64,000 bases of DNA from Salicibibacter cibi (GCF_016495865.1 NZ_CP054706.1:1054001-1118000); one strand, 5' to 3'. Shown: positions 1-9,843, numbered from the stretch's first letter. Notes: generated by a model from the sequence alone, not told the origin. A program made the numbers and translations.

Positions 1-1359
1 GCGATCGAAGTAACAGAGGAATTTATTGCTCAAATTGAAAAGTATAATCCCATCGTGAACGCTATCGTTTCCTTTTCACCTGAACGAGCTCGGTCTGAGG
101 CTCGAGCTGCCGATCATCGTTTGGCTAATGGGGAGGTGGATGGTCTCTTACATGGCATTCCGATGTCGTTTAAAGATACGCACGATGTAGCTGGTCTTCC
201 GACGACGAAGGGATCGCCTGTTTTACGAGATAATGTACCGGAAAAAGATGAATTGATCGTTGAACGTTTGCGAAAGGCTGGCGCCATAACCCTCGGTAAA
301 ACAAATGTCCCTGAATTCGCGGCAGGTTCTCATACCTTTAATGAAGTGTTTGGGATGACTCGTAATCCGTATAATTTGGAGCGAACATCAGGTGGAAGTA
401 GCGGGGGAGCGGCTGCGGCACTTGCAACGAATATGATTCCGCTCGCAGACGGGAGTGACATGGGGGGTTCTTGCCGTAACCCGGCCGCCTTTAATAATGT
501 CGTTGGGATGCGACCTTCGCCTGGTCGCGTTCCTACCCATACAAAACCAAATGCTTTTTCAAGATTGAGCGTCCAGGGACCGCTGGCTCGTACGGTTAAA
601 GACGCAGCTTATATGATGACGGTGATTGCCGGATATGACAAGCGGGATCCCATTTCTATTAAAGAGAGTGGGGAAATTTTCAATAAATCGCTTCAAAGAG
701 ACTTTAAAGGGGTACGTGTGGCTTATTCTTCCGATTTAGGAGGTCAAATCCCTATTGATCCGATGGTGCGTGAGGGATTTTTAGAGCAAATACCTATCCT
801 CGAAAAGCTTGGTTTTGTCGCGGAAGAAAACTTCCCGGATATGTGTGGCGCTGATGAGGTGTTTAATGTCTTGAGAGCGCACGATATGGAAACGGCCGCG
901 GGTGAAATGGTCGAAGAACACCAGGAAAAGATCAAAGATACGTATGTCAAAAACGTGGAACTTGGCCGTCAACTTTCCGGACCGGATGTCGGAAAAGCAA
1001 TGCGGTTACAAACCGAGTTGTTCTCCCGTATGCATACTTTTTTCGGGAATTATGATTACCTCGTCCTTCCTGTCAGTCAGGTTCCTCCATTTGATGCCGA
1101 ATTGGAATATCCAACAACCATCAGCGGTGTGAAGATGGATTCTTATATTAGCTGGATGCGTTCATGTTCGCTCATCACTGCCACCGGCCATCCCGCGATT
1201 TCTGTCCCCGCTGGTTTTACTAAAGACGGCCTTCCACTTGGCTTGCAAATCGTCGGTCCTCATCAAGCAGATTTCGAGATCTTGCAAGCGGCTTTTGCAT
1301 TTGAACAAGCTACTCATTATAGGAAAAAATTCCCTGTTCTAATTTCAAGAGTAAGATGA
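1..1359 (+). CDS. Amidase-signature family hydrolase, 3' part of the gene (5' end outside window)
   Basis: The reading frame is open from base 1, so the start lies upstream of the window; the GTG at 55 is internal. The protein carries the amidase signature Ser-cisSer-Lys set: a lysine in the SFKDT motif (codon at 172), a GGSSGG segment near base 390, and the GGSCR segment near base 463, where most relatives have GGS[IL]R. The C-terminal motif GHPAISVPAGF is also typical. Such enzymes hydrolyse amides (aryl or alkyl amides, or Gln in GatA). GatA itself is unlikely because no gatC or gatB is adjacent and the protein resembles stand-alone amidases. The substrate cannot be read from sequence. The downstream flank holds only transposase debris. 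Confidence 0.9.
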   Translation, partial: AIEVTEEFIAQIEKYNPIVNAIVSFSPERARSEARAADHRLANGEVDGLLHGIPMSFKDTHDVAGLPTTKGSPVLRDNVPEKDELIVERLRKAGAITLGKTNVPEFAAGSHTFNEVFGMTRNPYNLERTSGGSSGGAAAALATNMIPLADGSDMGGSCRNPAAFNNVVGMRPSPGRVPTHTKPNAFSRLSVQGPLARTVKDAAYMMTVIAGYDKRDPISIKESGEIFNKSLQRDFKGVRVAYSSDLGGQIPIDPMVREGFLEQIPILEKLGFVAEENFPDMCGADEVFNVLRAHDMETAAGEMVEEHQEKIKDTYVKNVELGRQLSGPDVGKAMRLQTELFSRMHTFFGNYDYLVLPVSQVPPFDAELEYPTTISGVKMDSYISWMRSCSLITATGHPAISVPAGFTKDGLPLGLQIVGPHQADFEILQAAFAFEQATHYRKKFPVLISRVR

Positions 1360-1599
1360 TCTTTCGTTTTGTTTGGTTGAACTATAAATATATGGAACAC
1401 CTTGAAAATATTTTGACGATTATATTATGTACATTATTTATATACTTATCCAATGCTAAAGGAGGAAAATCTTATTTGTCTCTGTTATCTGATCCCGTGA
1501 TAAGTCACACTGGAAGGACCATTTGATGAAAACACAAATTTTATAATGCTCTTAATCGCTATATACAAAGCAAATATTCATGGAACAATCATTAGAAAA

Positions 1600-1930
1600 C
1601 AATGGAAACCGATATGGTGTAATTTTGGGTATGCAGGTTCCCGACTTCAATCTGGAGACCCGACTGTCCTTGGACTTGCCGGTTTCGTTGGTAGCACTTG
1701 ATTCAACGACGATGGCCGTAGGCGAAAACCGGCTTCCCTGGGCGCCTTACCACGGGAAACGTAGCGGCGTTAAAATGCACCCCTATTTCCGTGTGGACAC
1801 ATTGCTCCCCATCCAAGTGGAGACTTCCAAAGGATTGACGCATGATGCGCCCGTTGCTAATTCCTTTTCCTACCATTTGATAACATCTGTATCCGTCAAC
1901 AGAAGAACAGTATTCGGCGAAAAAGCGTGG
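1600..1930 (+). pseudogene. IS4-family transposase remnant
   Basis: An open frame (1580-1972) contains a core like the first catalytic block of IS4-type DDE transposases: LVALDSTTMAVG followed by RLPWAPYHGKRSG and a segment ending GLTHDAPVA. The aspartate of DST would be the first DDE residue. Full-length proteins of this family exceed 350 residues; here only about 100 are recognisable, and the second Asp and the Glu are absent. The extreme N- and C-terminal residues of the open frame look like unrelated sequence. No terminal inverted repeats were found around it. It is a decayed insertion sequence between the amidase gene and the disrupted membrane-protein gene. Confidence 0.75.
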
Positions 1931-1957
1931 GTTACGATGACGCTAATCAAATGGAGA

Positions 1958-2695
1958 CTAGGACAGAAATAGTAGTACGGCTAAAACGTACACCATGGCA
2001 ACGATGATAAAGCACACAACGTAAATCAGTGAAAATTTCGGCTTATGCGCATGTCTGAAATAGAATTGCATCATACCTATACTGCCTAGCATAAACGTTA
2101 CGACACAAAGCACATATAATAATAACGCGACTACATGCAGGAAAGGGCTATTGAGATGGGTGCCTGCCAAAATACTGATGGACCCTAAGTAAAACCATAC
2201 CTAGGGACTGCTGAATAATGGAAAAAGACTGGCACATAAGCATTTTCCGTTGGTGTTGTCAAAACTGGATGCAAGGAAATCCATCCTATAAGCAAAAAAC
2301 CCTTGCACTTCTGACAACGTACGGAGGGATGGTGCTGCAATGGCGAGACTCCAGCGGAAAAACGGACGCGTCAAGCCCCCGCAGCGCCGGTTTTGCGCGA
2401 GGAGGCTTGACCGTTCGTCCGCGGAAAGCGAAGCCATGGAAGCGACATCCCGGCTTCAGCTGATAGCTGCAAGTTGTTCAGCAATCCCTACATAGCTTTG
2501 TGTCCATACATTTGTATAATCGCTCAATACTTTCTGAAAACTGCTTGGGTGGCGGCTAAATGTTTTATTAAAAAAATAGATGATGATCAAATTCAACATC
2601 AATAATGGAAAACCATAGGTGATGACGTATAAAAGAAAGTATATGAAAAAAATTCTACGAGGTATATCAGCGCACCATGATCACCGTTTTGCCCC
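1958..2695 (-). pseudogene. Small multi-pass membrane protein gene split by a MITE-like insertion
   Basis: On the minus strand two hydrophobic coding segments flank the element at 2202-2490. The upstream half (about 2685 to 2491) reads PRRIFFIYFLLYVITYG, then further hydrophobic sequence, ending ...DYTNVWTQSYV. The downstream half (about 2200 to 1958) begins VWFYLGSISILAG and ends VYVLAVLLFLS before a stop. Joined, they give a protein of roughly 140 residues with about four membrane spans. No good start codon or ribosome binding site precedes the first half, where a stop interrupts the frame, so the 5' end also seems damaged. The 70-codon frame at 1958-2170 is therefore a fragment, not an intact gene. 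Family not recognised. Confidence 0.6.
2202..2490 (+). mobile_element. MITE-like element, copy 1 (289 bp)
   Basis: A non-coding element bounded by imperfect terminal inverted repeats, TAGGGACTGCTGAATAA at the left and TTGTTCAGCAATCCCTA at the right. Near-identical copies occur at 56069-56357 and 58615-58904 in the opposite orientation, and a shortened copy lies at 5523-5666. The interior carries a long G+C-rich stretch (around 2350-2440) but no transposase; short open frames inside are not conserved as proteins. This copy interrupts the membrane-protein gene on the minus strand. I cannot fix the target duplication; TA borders every copy and could be either target or element end. Confidence 0.85.
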
Positions 2696-2941
2696 GATAA
2701 TTGCTCTAATATAGGCTCCGCTCTCATTAAAAGCCCACCGATGATCGAGCGTGGGTTTGTTACCGTATACGGTTATTTTAGCTGCAAATAAGGATGAAGC
2801 CGAAACCATGATCTGACTGCTTTATCTTGAGGCAGTCGTTTCTTTTTAGCGTTAATCCATGTTTAATAATGATTGATTGACAATAAGCCACATCAATCAT
2901 AATATGATAATCAAATGATTATTTGAATGTAGGTGAGGGGT
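2491..2941. other. Intergenic stretch upstream of cadC
   Basis: About 200 bases next to the MITE encode the 5' half of the split membrane-protein gene on the minus strand. Beyond it (2700-2880) I see no gene. An imperfect hairpin lies near 2720-2760 and the cadC control region follows. Confidence 0.5.
2911..2926 (+). promoter_or_regulatory. CadC-type operator
   Basis: A perfect inverted repeat, TCAAAT-GATT-ATTTGA, continued by ATG, sits just upstream of the cadC start. The known staphylococcal cad operator has the same TCAAAT...ATTTGAATG core. CadC dimers would bind here and repress cadC-cadA until Cd, Pb or Zn is bound. Confidence 0.75.
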
Positions 2942-3319
2942 ATGAAAATGAACGAATATCAGGATCAATGTGAAATTTTTTGTTATGACGAAGAAAAGGT
3001 TCAACGGTTATCTCCACTCATCGAGTCCGAAAACTTTACGTTCACAGGTGATATTTTTAAAGCGTTATCTGGTGAAACGCGATTAAAAATTGCTTATGCT
3101 TTGACCCTAGAGACTGAATTATGCGTCTGTGACGTTGCCCATATTATTGGGACAACGACGGCAACGGCTTCCCATCACCTCCGTCACCTGAGAAATTTAC
3201 GCATTGCGAAAAGCCGGAAGGAAGGCAAATTGGTGTTTTATTCCTTAGATAATCATCATATTACTGAACTCATTGAAACGACGATGGTACATGGCCGGGA
3301 GGAGATCCATAGTGGCTGA
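2942..3319 (+). CDS. cadC: ArsR/SmtB-family metal-responsive repressor, CadC type
   Basis: This winged-helix repressor of about 125 residues has the metal-site motif ELCVCDVA in the first helix-turn-helix helix and N-terminal cysteines in CEIFCYDEE, together the thiolate set of CadC proteins that sense Cd(II), Pb(II) and Bi(III). The recognition helix is in [13 protein letters not shown]. The start is ATG at 2942 or 2948; an upstream in-frame GTG at 2933 lies inside the AGGTGAGGGG ribosome binding sequence and is unlikely. The stop overlaps the GTG start of the efflux ATPase by 8 bases, so the two genes form one operon. It presumably represses its own promoter through the inverted repeat at 2911-2926. 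Confidence 0.9.
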   Translation: MKMNEYQDQCEIFCYDEEKVQRLSPLIESENFTFTGDIFKALSGETRLKIAYALTLETELCVCDVAHIIGTTTATASHHLRHLRNLRIAKSRKEGKLVFYSLDNHHITELIETTMVHGREEIHSG

Positions 3320-5444
3320 TCACCATATAGAAAAAACTGATTATCGCGTTCAAGGCTTTTCGTGTGCGAGTTGTGCCGATACGTTTGAAAAGAATGTGCA
3401 ACGATTAGACGGGATAACCGATGCAAAGGTGAATTTCCCGGCTTCAAAGATCACCGTTTATGGATCAACAACGAAGGAGGAATTGGAGAAGGCAGGTTCC
3501 TTTGAAAATTTGAAAGTCCATTCAGAACACGCACCTAGTGAATCGGAACCAACCCATCAGCCATCCTTTTTCCAAAAATATCAAACCGTAATATTGGCCA
3601 TTCTCTTTTTTGGTTTTGGAGTGGCTTCCCAAATCATCAATGGCCAAGAGAACCTGCTCACTTGGCTTGCTTATGCCACTTCGATGGTCGTTGGGGGCTA
3701 TACGCTTTTTAAGGCTGGCCTTATGAATTTAATGCGCCTGCGATTTGATATGAAGACGCTCATGACTGTCGCTGTCATCGGGGCGGCCATTATCGGAGAA
3801 TGGGCGGAAGGAGCTCTTGTGGTCATTCTTTTTGCCATTAGTGAAGAACTCGAGGGATTCTCCATGGATCGGGCGAGACAATCCATTCGTTCGCTCATGG
3901 ATATAGCCCCTAAGGAAGCGCTCATTAAACGAAATGGCCAAGAGATGACCGTTCCTGTCGAAGACGTTGCGATTGGAGACATCATGATCGTCAAACCTGG
4001 GCAAAAAACGGCCATGGATGGCGTTGTTGTGACCGGTCAGTCCTCGATAAATCAGGCAGCTGTTACCGGAGAGTCTATTCCTGTTGAAAAAAATATCGAT
4101 GATGAGGTATTTGCGGGAACATTGAATGAAGAAGGGTTCCTTGAAGTTCGTGTCACCAAGCATGTTGAAGACACGACCATTTCAAAAGTGATCCATCTCG
4201 TGGAAGAAGCACAAGCAGAACGTGCTCCGGCCCAAGCTTTTGTGGATCGTTTTGCGAAGTATTATACACCCGCTGTTATGGTGTTGGCTATGCTTGTGGC
4301 TGTTATGCCGCCATTAGTGATGGGAGCGGCCTGGGAAGCATGGATTTATCAAGGACTTGCTGTATTAGTTGTGGCTTGTCCGTGTGCGCTTGTGGTTTCA
4401 ACCCCGGTTTCCATTGTTACAGCCATTGGCAATGCGGCTAAGAACGGTGTTTTAATTAAAGGCGGCGCTTATTTAGAAGAAGCCGGGTCATTGAAAGCAA
4501 TTGCCTTTGATAAAACAGGGACTTTAACCAAGGGAGTTCCGGTAGTTACGGATTTTTCCCTATTTCACCCGGGAGACGAAGATGAGCTTTTAGCCAAGGT
4601 CACTGCGTTAGAGTCACGATCTCAGCACCCTTTAGCTTCGGCCATCGTCGATAAAGCAAAGCAAGCGAACATTTCTTATCACCATCATAAAGTACGGGAT
4701 TTTACTTCGATCACAGGAAAAGGAGTCAAAGGTACAATCGATGGGACAACATACTACGTTGGGAATCTAAGTTTATGGGAAGATGTCCTGGGATATGTTT
4801 TGGATCCGGAAATTCGAACTCCCCTTGATGATCTCCAAAAACAAGGGAAGACAGGGATGTTTATTGGCACTGAACAGTCCGTATTAGCTCTAATTGCCGT
4901 TGCTGATGAAGTTCGTGACACAAGCCAAGAAATGATCTCGAAACTCTATGACATTGGCATTGACCAAACAATTATGCTTACGGGCGATCATCAAGACACG
5001 GCGTCTGCCATTGGCAGGCAAGTAGGTGTGACCGATGTTCAAGCCAATCTTTTACCGGAAGATAAATTATCTTATGTTAAAGCTTTTAGAGAGAAGTATC
5101 GGAAAGTAGCTATGGTTGGAGACGGGGTTAATGATGCCCCTGCCCTGGCTGCGTCCAATGTAGGCATTGCCATGGGGGGAGTAGGCACTGATACGGCATT
5201 GGAAACCGCCGACGTTGCCTTGATGGGGGATGATTTACAAAAATTGCCCTACACCATGAAACTAAGCCGCCGAGCGCTGCGTATTATTAAACAAAACATC
5301 AGTTTTTCCCTGGGTATTAAGCTTTTGGCACTTTTATTAGTGGTACCGGGGTGGTTAACCCTTTGGATTGCTATCTTAGCGGATTTAGGGGCGACTCTCC
5401 TTGTGACAGCGAATGGACTACGGTTGTTACGGGTGAAAGAATAA
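3312..5444 (+). CDS. cadA: Cadmium/zinc/lead-exporting P1B-type ATPase
   Basis: A 710-residue heavy-metal efflux ATPase. Visible are one N-terminal metal-binding domain with CASC (residues 18-21), the membrane metal site CPC (C356 and C358), the phosphorylation motif DKTGTLT (D400), the SQHPLA motif and the hinge [12 protein letters not shown] with one CxxC domain and linkage to CadC points to Cd, Zn or Pb rather than Cu. GTG at 3312 is chosen because GGAGGAGA ends six bases before it; the longer frame from TTG at 3273 runs back into cadC without a ribosome binding site. Length agrees with staphylococcal and bacillar CadA (about 710-730). It exports divalent soft metals from the cytoplasm at the cost of ATP. 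Confidence 0.93.
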   Translation: MADHHIEKTDYRVQGFSCASCADTFEKNVQRLDGITDAKVNFPASKITVYGSTTKEELEKAGSFENLKVHSEHAPSESEPTHQPSFFQKYQTVILAILFFGFGVASQIINGQENLLTWLAYATSMVVGGYTLFKAGLMNLMRLRFDMKTLMTVAVIGAAIIGEWAEGALVVILFAISEELEGFSMDRARQSIRSLMDIAPKEALIKRNGQEMTVPVEDVAIGDIMIVKPGQKTAMDGVVVTGQSSINQAAVTGESIPVEKNIDDEVFAGTLNEEGFLEVRVTKHVEDTTISKVIHLVEEAQAERAPAQAFVDRFAKYYTPAVMVLAMLVAVMPPLVMGAAWEAWIYQGLAVLVVACPCALVVSTPVSIVTAIGNAAKNGVLIKGGAYLEEAGSLKAIAFDKTGTLTKGVPVVTDFSLFHPGDEDELLAKVTALESRSQHPLASAIVDKAKQANISYHHHKVRDFTSITGKGVKGTIDGTTYYVGNLSLWEDVLGYVLDPEIRTPLDDLQKQGKTGMFIGTEQSVLALIAVADEVRDTSQEMISKLYDIGIDQTIMLTGDHQDTASAIGRQVGVTDVQANLLPEDKLSYVKAFREKYRKVAMVGDGVNDAPALAASNVGIAMGGVGTDTALETADVALMGDDLQKLPYTMKLSRRALRIIKQNISFSLGIKLLALLLVVPGWLTLWIAILADLGATLLVTANGLRLLRVKE

Positions 5445-5495
5445 CACGAAGGGCGTTAGGGACGTTATTAAGTTACAGGAGCGTGATCTAAATCC

Positions 5496-5511
5496 CCCGT
5501 CTTTAGACGGG
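5496..5511. repeat. Small hairpin resembling an IS200/IS605 end
   Basis: CCCGTCT-TT-AGACGGG forms a perfect 7-bp hairpin downstream of cadA, without a U-tract. Its surroundings (AAATCCCCCGTC...GACGGGATACG) resemble subterminal hairpins of IS200/IS605-type elements. No tnpA or tnpB is nearby, so it may be a solo end or simply a transcript 3' hairpin. Confidence 0.35.
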
Positions 5512-5522
5512 ATACGCTAACT

Positions 5523-5666
5523 TAGGGACTGCTGAATAACGGACGCATCAAGCCCCCGCACGCCGGTTTTACGCGAGGAGGCTTGACCGTTCGTCCGCGG
5601 AAAGCGAAGCCATGGAAGCGGCATCCCGGCTTCAGCTGATAGCTGCACGTTGTTCAGCAATCCCTA
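5523..5666 (+). mobile_element. MITE-like element, internally deleted copy 2 (144 bp)
   Basis: It has the same ends as the element at 2202-2490 (TAGGGACTGCTGAATAA and TTGTTCAGCAATCCCTA), but the left arm jumps from GAATAA directly to CGGACGC, losing about 145 internal bases. Both ends are intact, as expected for a deletion derivative. It lies between cadA and a decayed gene. Confidence 0.8.
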
Positions 5667-5759
5667 TTTATAATGGAACGATAATCATAATAATGCTATT
5701 TCATTACCGTTAGGGTTTTTTGACTAGAATAACAGAAAAGGAATGGCGTAAGGTTCATT

Positions 5760-6118
5760 CATGTCGTAGTCGTTTATACGAGTGATGTGGTAAACGCTGA
5801 AGGAGGTTTGAACGCTGGAGATGTCAGCATCCAGTCGAAGGCGATTTTGCTTAGTAAGGCACAATGGCGACGTGATCTTTGAGCAAATCAGTGATAAAAT
5901 AAAAAGGCATGTTATACGAGATTCTGTCAGTTTGCTAAAGCTAAACTTATAAAAGATGAGCGAAAACAAATCCAAGTCATTGCAGGTATCATGACCGCGA
6001 AGGATAAATTTTTTAGCGATGATTTCGCTGTCATGATGATGAGGCGGCTTGGCGTGACAAAAATCGGAAGGATCATTGTGAAGGAAATCGAACAAGAGCG
6101 GCAAGCGGCTATTGAATG
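5760..6118 (+). pseudogene. Decayed coding remnant of unknown family
   Basis: The plus strand shows three consecutive peptide-like stretches in shifting frames: VVVYTSDVVNAEGG... to SKAQWRRDL, then EQISDKIKRHVIRDS, then KDERKQIQVIAGIMTAKDK through KEIEQERQAAIE before a stop at about 6118. The last piece ends directly at a terminator hairpin, as a real gene would. At least two frameshifts or stops break it. The family was not recognised. An opposite-strand frame (5724-6104) is judged a shadow because it is rich in His/Ser and lacks a ribosome binding site. Confidence 0.4.
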
Positions 6119-6119
6119 A

Positions 6120-6149
6120 GGGAGCTGCGTAAAAAAGCTCTCTTTTTTT
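6120..6149 (+). terminator. Rho-independent terminator
   Basis: Stem GGGAGCT / AGCTCTC (one G-U pair) followed by seven T residues. It ends the decayed gene upstream. Confidence 0.7.
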
Positions 6150-6154
6150 GTTTA

Positions 6155-6190
6155 GTAGGTAAGAAAGTATAAATCAACTTTCTTACCTAC
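6155..6190. repeat. Palindrome of the double-hairpin repeat family (first hairpin only)
   Basis: Perfect 14-bp arms GTAGGTAAGAAAGT and ACTTTCTTACCTAC separated by ATAAATCA, followed by ATAAGT. Close relatives occur at 19940, 50472 and 59547; in the last two a second hairpin follows. Confidence 0.85.
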
Positions 6191-6237
6191 ATAAGTGCAA
6201 CTAATGTCGTTTTAAATTAACATAGGGAGGTGTGGTC

Positions 6238-7032
6238 ATGATGATCGTTGTTTTCTTACTCATCGGTGTTCTTATCGGCATTACATCCAGTTTGTTCGGG
6301 TTCGGCGGTGGTTTAATCGTCGTGCCGATTTTATACGCCTTCCTGCCCGAGACGATTCCGGCAGCTTTTGTGATGCATACGGCGATTGGCACATCGCTCG
6401 CGGTAATGATCATTAATTCCTTCAATTCAACGCTTAATCATGCGAAAAAAGGGAATGTGCAGTGGTCTATTTTTAAATTTTTCTTCATTTATATTGCACT
6501 CGGTTCATTGCTGGGCGGTTTTCTCGCTTATTTTTTTACGAGTGACCTCCTTCGTTTTGCATTTATCGCATTTTTAATGTATGTCATTCTATCAAGTGTC
6601 ATTAAAAAAACATTTATCGGACAGTCGGGGGACCGTTTCCAATTTCCGAGTCGGCAAAAGGCAGTTACGACTGGGATTGGCATTGGCGCGGTTTCCACTC
6701 TTTTGGGTATTGGCGGCAGTGTGATGACGATTCCCTATCTTAGAAACCGGGGACTCAGCATGCTTCATTCCGTCGCGCTCGCAACGCCCCTTGGCCTCCC
6801 GATTGCCATCGTAGGCACATTCATGTATTTGGGGTTGGGGCTGCAAGTCCCGAACATGCCTGCTTCCACCATGGGTTTTATTTACCTGCCGGCGGTTGTC
6901 GGATTTGTGCTCGGGGGATTTATCGGTGTCCCCATCGGCAGAAGGATCGCTCAAAAGTTGCCCGATCCTCTGTTTTCCAAAGTGTATCTCGTTTTGCTCC
7001 TGACCGTCGTTATTATGATGATTATCGGATGA
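6238..7032 (+). CDS. TauE/SafE-family (DUF81) membrane transporter
   Basis: A 264-residue hydrophobic protein with about eight membrane spans and the duplicated glycine-rich pattern of the TauE/SafE family: FGFGGGLIVVPIL near the N-terminus and LLGIGGSVMTIPYL in the second half. Members export sulfite or sulfonates or move other small organic anions; the substrate cannot be told here. Start ATG at 6238 follows GGGAGG by seven bases; the in-frame GTG at 6232 overlaps that ribosome binding site. It stands alone, with its own terminator at 7090-7119. A second family member lies at 36166-36885. Confidence 0.85.
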   Translation: MMIVVFLLIGVLIGITSSLFGFGGGLIVVPILYAFLPETIPAAFVMHTAIGTSLAVMIINSFNSTLNHAKKGNVQWSIFKFFFIYIALGSLLGGFLAYFFTSDLLRFAFIAFLMYVILSSVIKKTFIGQSGDRFQFPSRQKAVTTGIGIGAVSTLLGIGGSVMTIPYLRNRGLSMLHSVALATPLGLPIAIVGTFMYLGLGLQVPNMPASTMGFIYLPAVVGFVLGGFIGVPIGRRIAQKLPDPLFSKVYLVLLLTVVIMMIIG

Positions 7033-7089
7033 AGATGAACGCTTAATATTTTACAATTTCGTCCGATACATAGCATAGATCAATTTATC

Positions 7090-7119
7090 CCCGCTGATCA
7101 TTATATCAGTGGGATTTTT
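7090..7119 (+). terminator. Rho-independent terminator after the TauE-family gene
   Basis: Stem CCCGCTGAT / ATCAGTGGG with a six-base loop, then ATTTTT. Confidence 0.75.
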
Positions 7120-7158
7120 GCGCGACGACAATGACTTGAAATTTGATGCAGAGGAGAC

Positions 7159-8484
7159 ATGATCGTGTTATTCAAGCAAAAGAACAAGGAACACATGAAG
7201 TTGGATATAAGCAGCAGCCAAGGCAGTATTAATGTGAATAGCGGAAGTGACGTCGAGAAGCAAATAAAAATGATCAGGCTTACAACGTACGATTTGCAGG
7301 TCATCCATGCCCTGCAACCTTTTGTCGTTGAAGAAATTGATACTATCGTCGCTCGATTTTACGAGAATCTGGAACATGAACCATCGTTGTTAACCATCAT
7401 TCAAGATAAAAGTTCCATTGAAAAGCTGAAAAAGACATTAAAAAACCATATCGTCGAAATGTTTAGCGGGACAGTGGATGAGTCTTATTTGGAAAAAAGA
7501 AGAAAGATTGCACACATACACGTCCGTATCGGGCTACAAACGAAATGGTACATGTGCGCCTTCCAAGAATTGCTTTTATCTCTTATGGATGTGATCGAGA
7601 AAAATGTAATACGAAAAGAGGAATGCCTTCTTTCAATTAGGGCTGTATCAAAAATCATGAACTTGGAACAGCAATTAGTGATCGAAACATATGCCGCTGA
7701 AGAAGAAAAGCTAAGATCAGGAGCCGAAGAACAAAAGGTTGCTGTTAGGGACCAAGTAGCAAGTGCCTCTCAAAATCTTGCCGCTATCTCCGAAGAAACA
7801 AATGCCTCCCTGCAACAATTGAATGCCCAATCCGCTGAAATAACATCTTTGGCTAAAACAGGTGCGGAGTTATCTACGCTAACCGAAGAGCGTGCTCAAA
7901 CAGGGAAAGAGCAACTAAATCATCAAAACGAGAACATGTCAAACATTGAAGGGACGGTAAATAATATAACGAAAGACGTGGAAGCGCTGCTCGAGCTATC
8001 GAAACAAATGCAGGAGATTGTGGATATTGTTACATCGATTGCCGATCAAACGAACCTTTTGTCTTTAAATGCCACCATTGAAGCAGCAAGGGCCGGGGAA
8101 CATGGGCGAGGGTTTTCTGTTGTCGCCGAAGAAGTCCGTAAATTATCTGATCAAACAAAATCCTCTGTCTCGAACGTATCAGGCCTTATTTCGAATAGCA
8201 ATAGTCAAATCAATACGCTAACGCATTCGCTTGAGAAGATCCGGCGTGCGGTTGGTAAAGGAAAAAGTGGGATGGAGAAAACCGAAAACCATTTTAAAGA
8301 AATCGTGCAAAAAATGGAAGAAACAAAAACACAGAATAGCAATATCGAAAGCGAGTTAATCTCTTTCAATAGTGCCATTGATCAATTAGGTGAGGCATTT
8401 AGCGAGGTCGCTGTCTCGGCAGAAAGCATGGCTACAGTATCGCAAGAGATGAGTGAAGCTCGTTTCATATATGAACAATCGTGA
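7159..8484 (+). CDS. hemAT: Globin-coupled methyl-accepting chemotaxis sensor, HemAT-like
   Basis: A 441-residue soluble protein with an N-terminal globin-coupled sensor domain (about residues 35-190) and a C-terminal methyl-accepting signalling domain. The likely proximal haem ligand is His121 in [10 protein letters not shown], matching the IAxxHxxIGL pattern of HemAT. The signalling hairpin tip is the conserved block [19 protein letters not shown]...[14 protein letters not shown] (about 296-330). No membrane span is present. HemAT binds O2 and signals to CheA for aerotaxis. Start ATG at 7159 follows GAGGAGA. Length is close to the B. subtilis protein (432). It is a single gene with a shared terminator against the convergent oxidoreductase gene. 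Confidence 0.9.
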   Translation: MIVLFKQKNKEHMKLDISSSQGSINVNSGSDVEKQIKMIRLTTYDLQVIHALQPFVVEEIDTIVARFYENLEHEPSLLTIIQDKSSIEKLKKTLKNHIVEMFSGTVDESYLEKRRKIAHIHVRIGLQTKWYMCAFQELLLSLMDVIEKNVIRKEECLLSIRAVSKIMNLEQQLVIETYAAEEEKLRSGAEEQKVAVRDQVASASQNLAAISEETNASLQQLNAQSAEITSLAKTGAELSTLTEERAQTGKEQLNHQNENMSNIEGTVNNITKDVEALLELSKQMQEIVDIVTSIADQTNLLSLNATIEAARAGEHGRGFSVVAEEVRKLSDQTKSSVSNVSGLISNSNSQINTLTHSLEKIRRAVGKGKSGMEKTENHFKEIVQKMEETKTQNSNIESELISFNSAIDQLGEAFSEVAVSAESMATVSQEMSEARFIYEQS

Positions 8485-8502
8485 CGGTGGATTGTAAAAT
8501 AA

Positions 8503-8530
8503 AAACCCGGTGAACGTACACGCCGGGTTT
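8503..8530. terminator. Bidirectional terminator between convergent genes
   Basis: AAACCCGG / CCGGGTTT stem with a 12-base loop. It overlaps the stop codon of the minus-strand oxidoreductase gene and lies just after the chemoreceptor gene. Confidence 0.75.
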
Positions 8531-9464
8531 AAGCTTCAGCTTTGATTTCGATCACAAGTTTTCCTTTCGTATGCCCGCTTTCAATTTGTTCGTGCGCCTC
8601 CCGAACGCCCTTTGCAGTGAAAGGATAGACTTTTGTGATCATGGGTCGGATAGCATTGGCCTCCATAAGTTCCCGAATTTCTTTCATTAATCGCCCGGAT
8701 GGGGAGATGGACGTGAACACTGCAGTAATTCCCGCTTTTTCGGCGGCTTGTTGATCCGGTTGTCGTGCGATGGACACGAGGCAACCATCCTTTTTTATAA
8801 TATCGAAAAAAGACTGTTGCTGCTCCCCGCCAACACAATCAAAGACAGCATCGACAGGTTCGATACGTTTTAGAATGGACTTTTTCTTGTGATTCAACAC
8901 ATGATCGGCTCCGAGTTTTTTCATGAGTGATTGGCTGTCCGAGCCGCCGATGGCGGTAACGGTTGCCCCTAGCTGTTTCGCCAATTGTATGGCAAACGTA
9001 CCGACGCCCCCACCGCCGCCAATGATAAGAACGTGATTGCCTTTTTTGACACGTATTCGTTCTTTCAGGTTCTGCCAAGCCGTTAGTGCGGCCAAAGGGG
9101 TGGCGGCAGCTTCTTGAAAATTAGCCTGTAAAGGAAGGCGAGTGAGCAACGTTTCATCAATTGCAACTTTTTCCGCGTAAGTTGCTCCAGGTATCTGTTT
9201 AGGCGTGGCAAAAACACGATCGCCGATCGAAAATTGTGCAACATCCGACCCTTTGCCGATCACGATGCCTGCAATATCGTTTCCCGGGATAACGGGAAAG
9301 TCCAGGCTTTGTTTTTTTCCTTCCCTTATTTTAAAATCAATCGGATTAACGGATGTCGCGTACATGTCAATAAGAACATCGCGTTTCCCCAGTTCAGGTT
9401 CGGTGATCTCGAGCAATTGCAATTGCTCCCGATCACCGAATTGCTCAATCCCAACCGCCTTCAC
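8529..9464 (-). CDS. NADP-dependent alcohol dehydrogenase/quinone oxidoreductase-like protein (MDR superfamily)
   Basis: A 311-residue zinc-independent medium-chain reductase. The N-terminal GroES-like domain contains TSVNPIDFKIREG and VIPGNDIAGIV; the Rossmann domain has GGGGGVGTFAIQLAK, the nucleotide-binding loop. No catalytic zinc ligands are seen, as in quinone oxidoreductases of the QOR/YogA type. GTG at 9464 (complement) is chosen because AGAAAGGAGTG precedes it; the longer frame to 9539 adds 25 lysine-rich residues with no domain match. It would reduce quinones or enones with NADPH in the cytoplasm. No partner gene is evident. Confidence 0.85.
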   Translation of the reverse strand: MKAVGIEQFGDREQLQLLEITEPELGKRDVLIDMYATSVNPIDFKIREGKKQSLDFPVIPGNDIAGIVIGKGSDVAQFSIGDRVFATPKQIPGATYAEKVAIDETLLTRLPLQANFQEAAATPLAALTAWQNLKERIRVKKGNHVLIIGGGGGVGTFAIQLAKQLGATVTAIGGSDSQSLMKKLGADHVLNHKKKSILKRIEPVDAVFDCVGGEQQQSFFDIIKKDGCLVSIARQPDQQAAEKAGITAVFTSISPSGRLMKEIRELMEANAIRPMITKVYPFTAKGVREAHEQIESGHTKGKLVIEIKAEA

Positions 9465-9843
9465 GAGAATCACTCCTTTCTTAATTATTTTACCCATTTT
9501 CACGGATTTAGAATCTCGAAAATTTTGGGACCTCTTCATAAGATCTTCAAATGTATAATGGTTCGCGAGGATCAGGTGCGATTGAATGTTATGAATCAGC
9601 TACCATCGTTTGATCAATATGAAAAAGTGTGTGATCTTTTAACAAGGATCTGCGCTTTTTTTAAAGTGAAGAAATACTAACAAGAGCCGGGTTGGTTACA
9701 CTATCTAACATAAAAATAATAGGACATATGATTTTCCCGTCCTTTCATGGAGCAAAATGATAAATGAATGATTGCTTTCCGGCAATAAAATTTGTTAGTC
9801 TAATTGGGTTGTTCATGTTTTTAAAATTTTAGGGGGTTATGTT

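Noticed and set aside
2218..2463. Open frames of about 80 codons within the MITE copies
   Set aside because: They are broken or shifted in the other copies, and the shortened copy lacks them; the element is non-coding.
5724..6104. 126-codon minus-strand frame
   Set aside because: No start signal, unusual His/Ser composition and better peptide-like sequence on the opposite strand that ends at a terminator.
9552..9680. Short plus-strand frame (MVREDQVRLNVMNQLPSF...) between the oxidoreductase and BCCT genes
   Set aside because: About 40 codons, no ribosome binding site and no recognised family; it could be the tail of a lost regulator but evidence is too thin.
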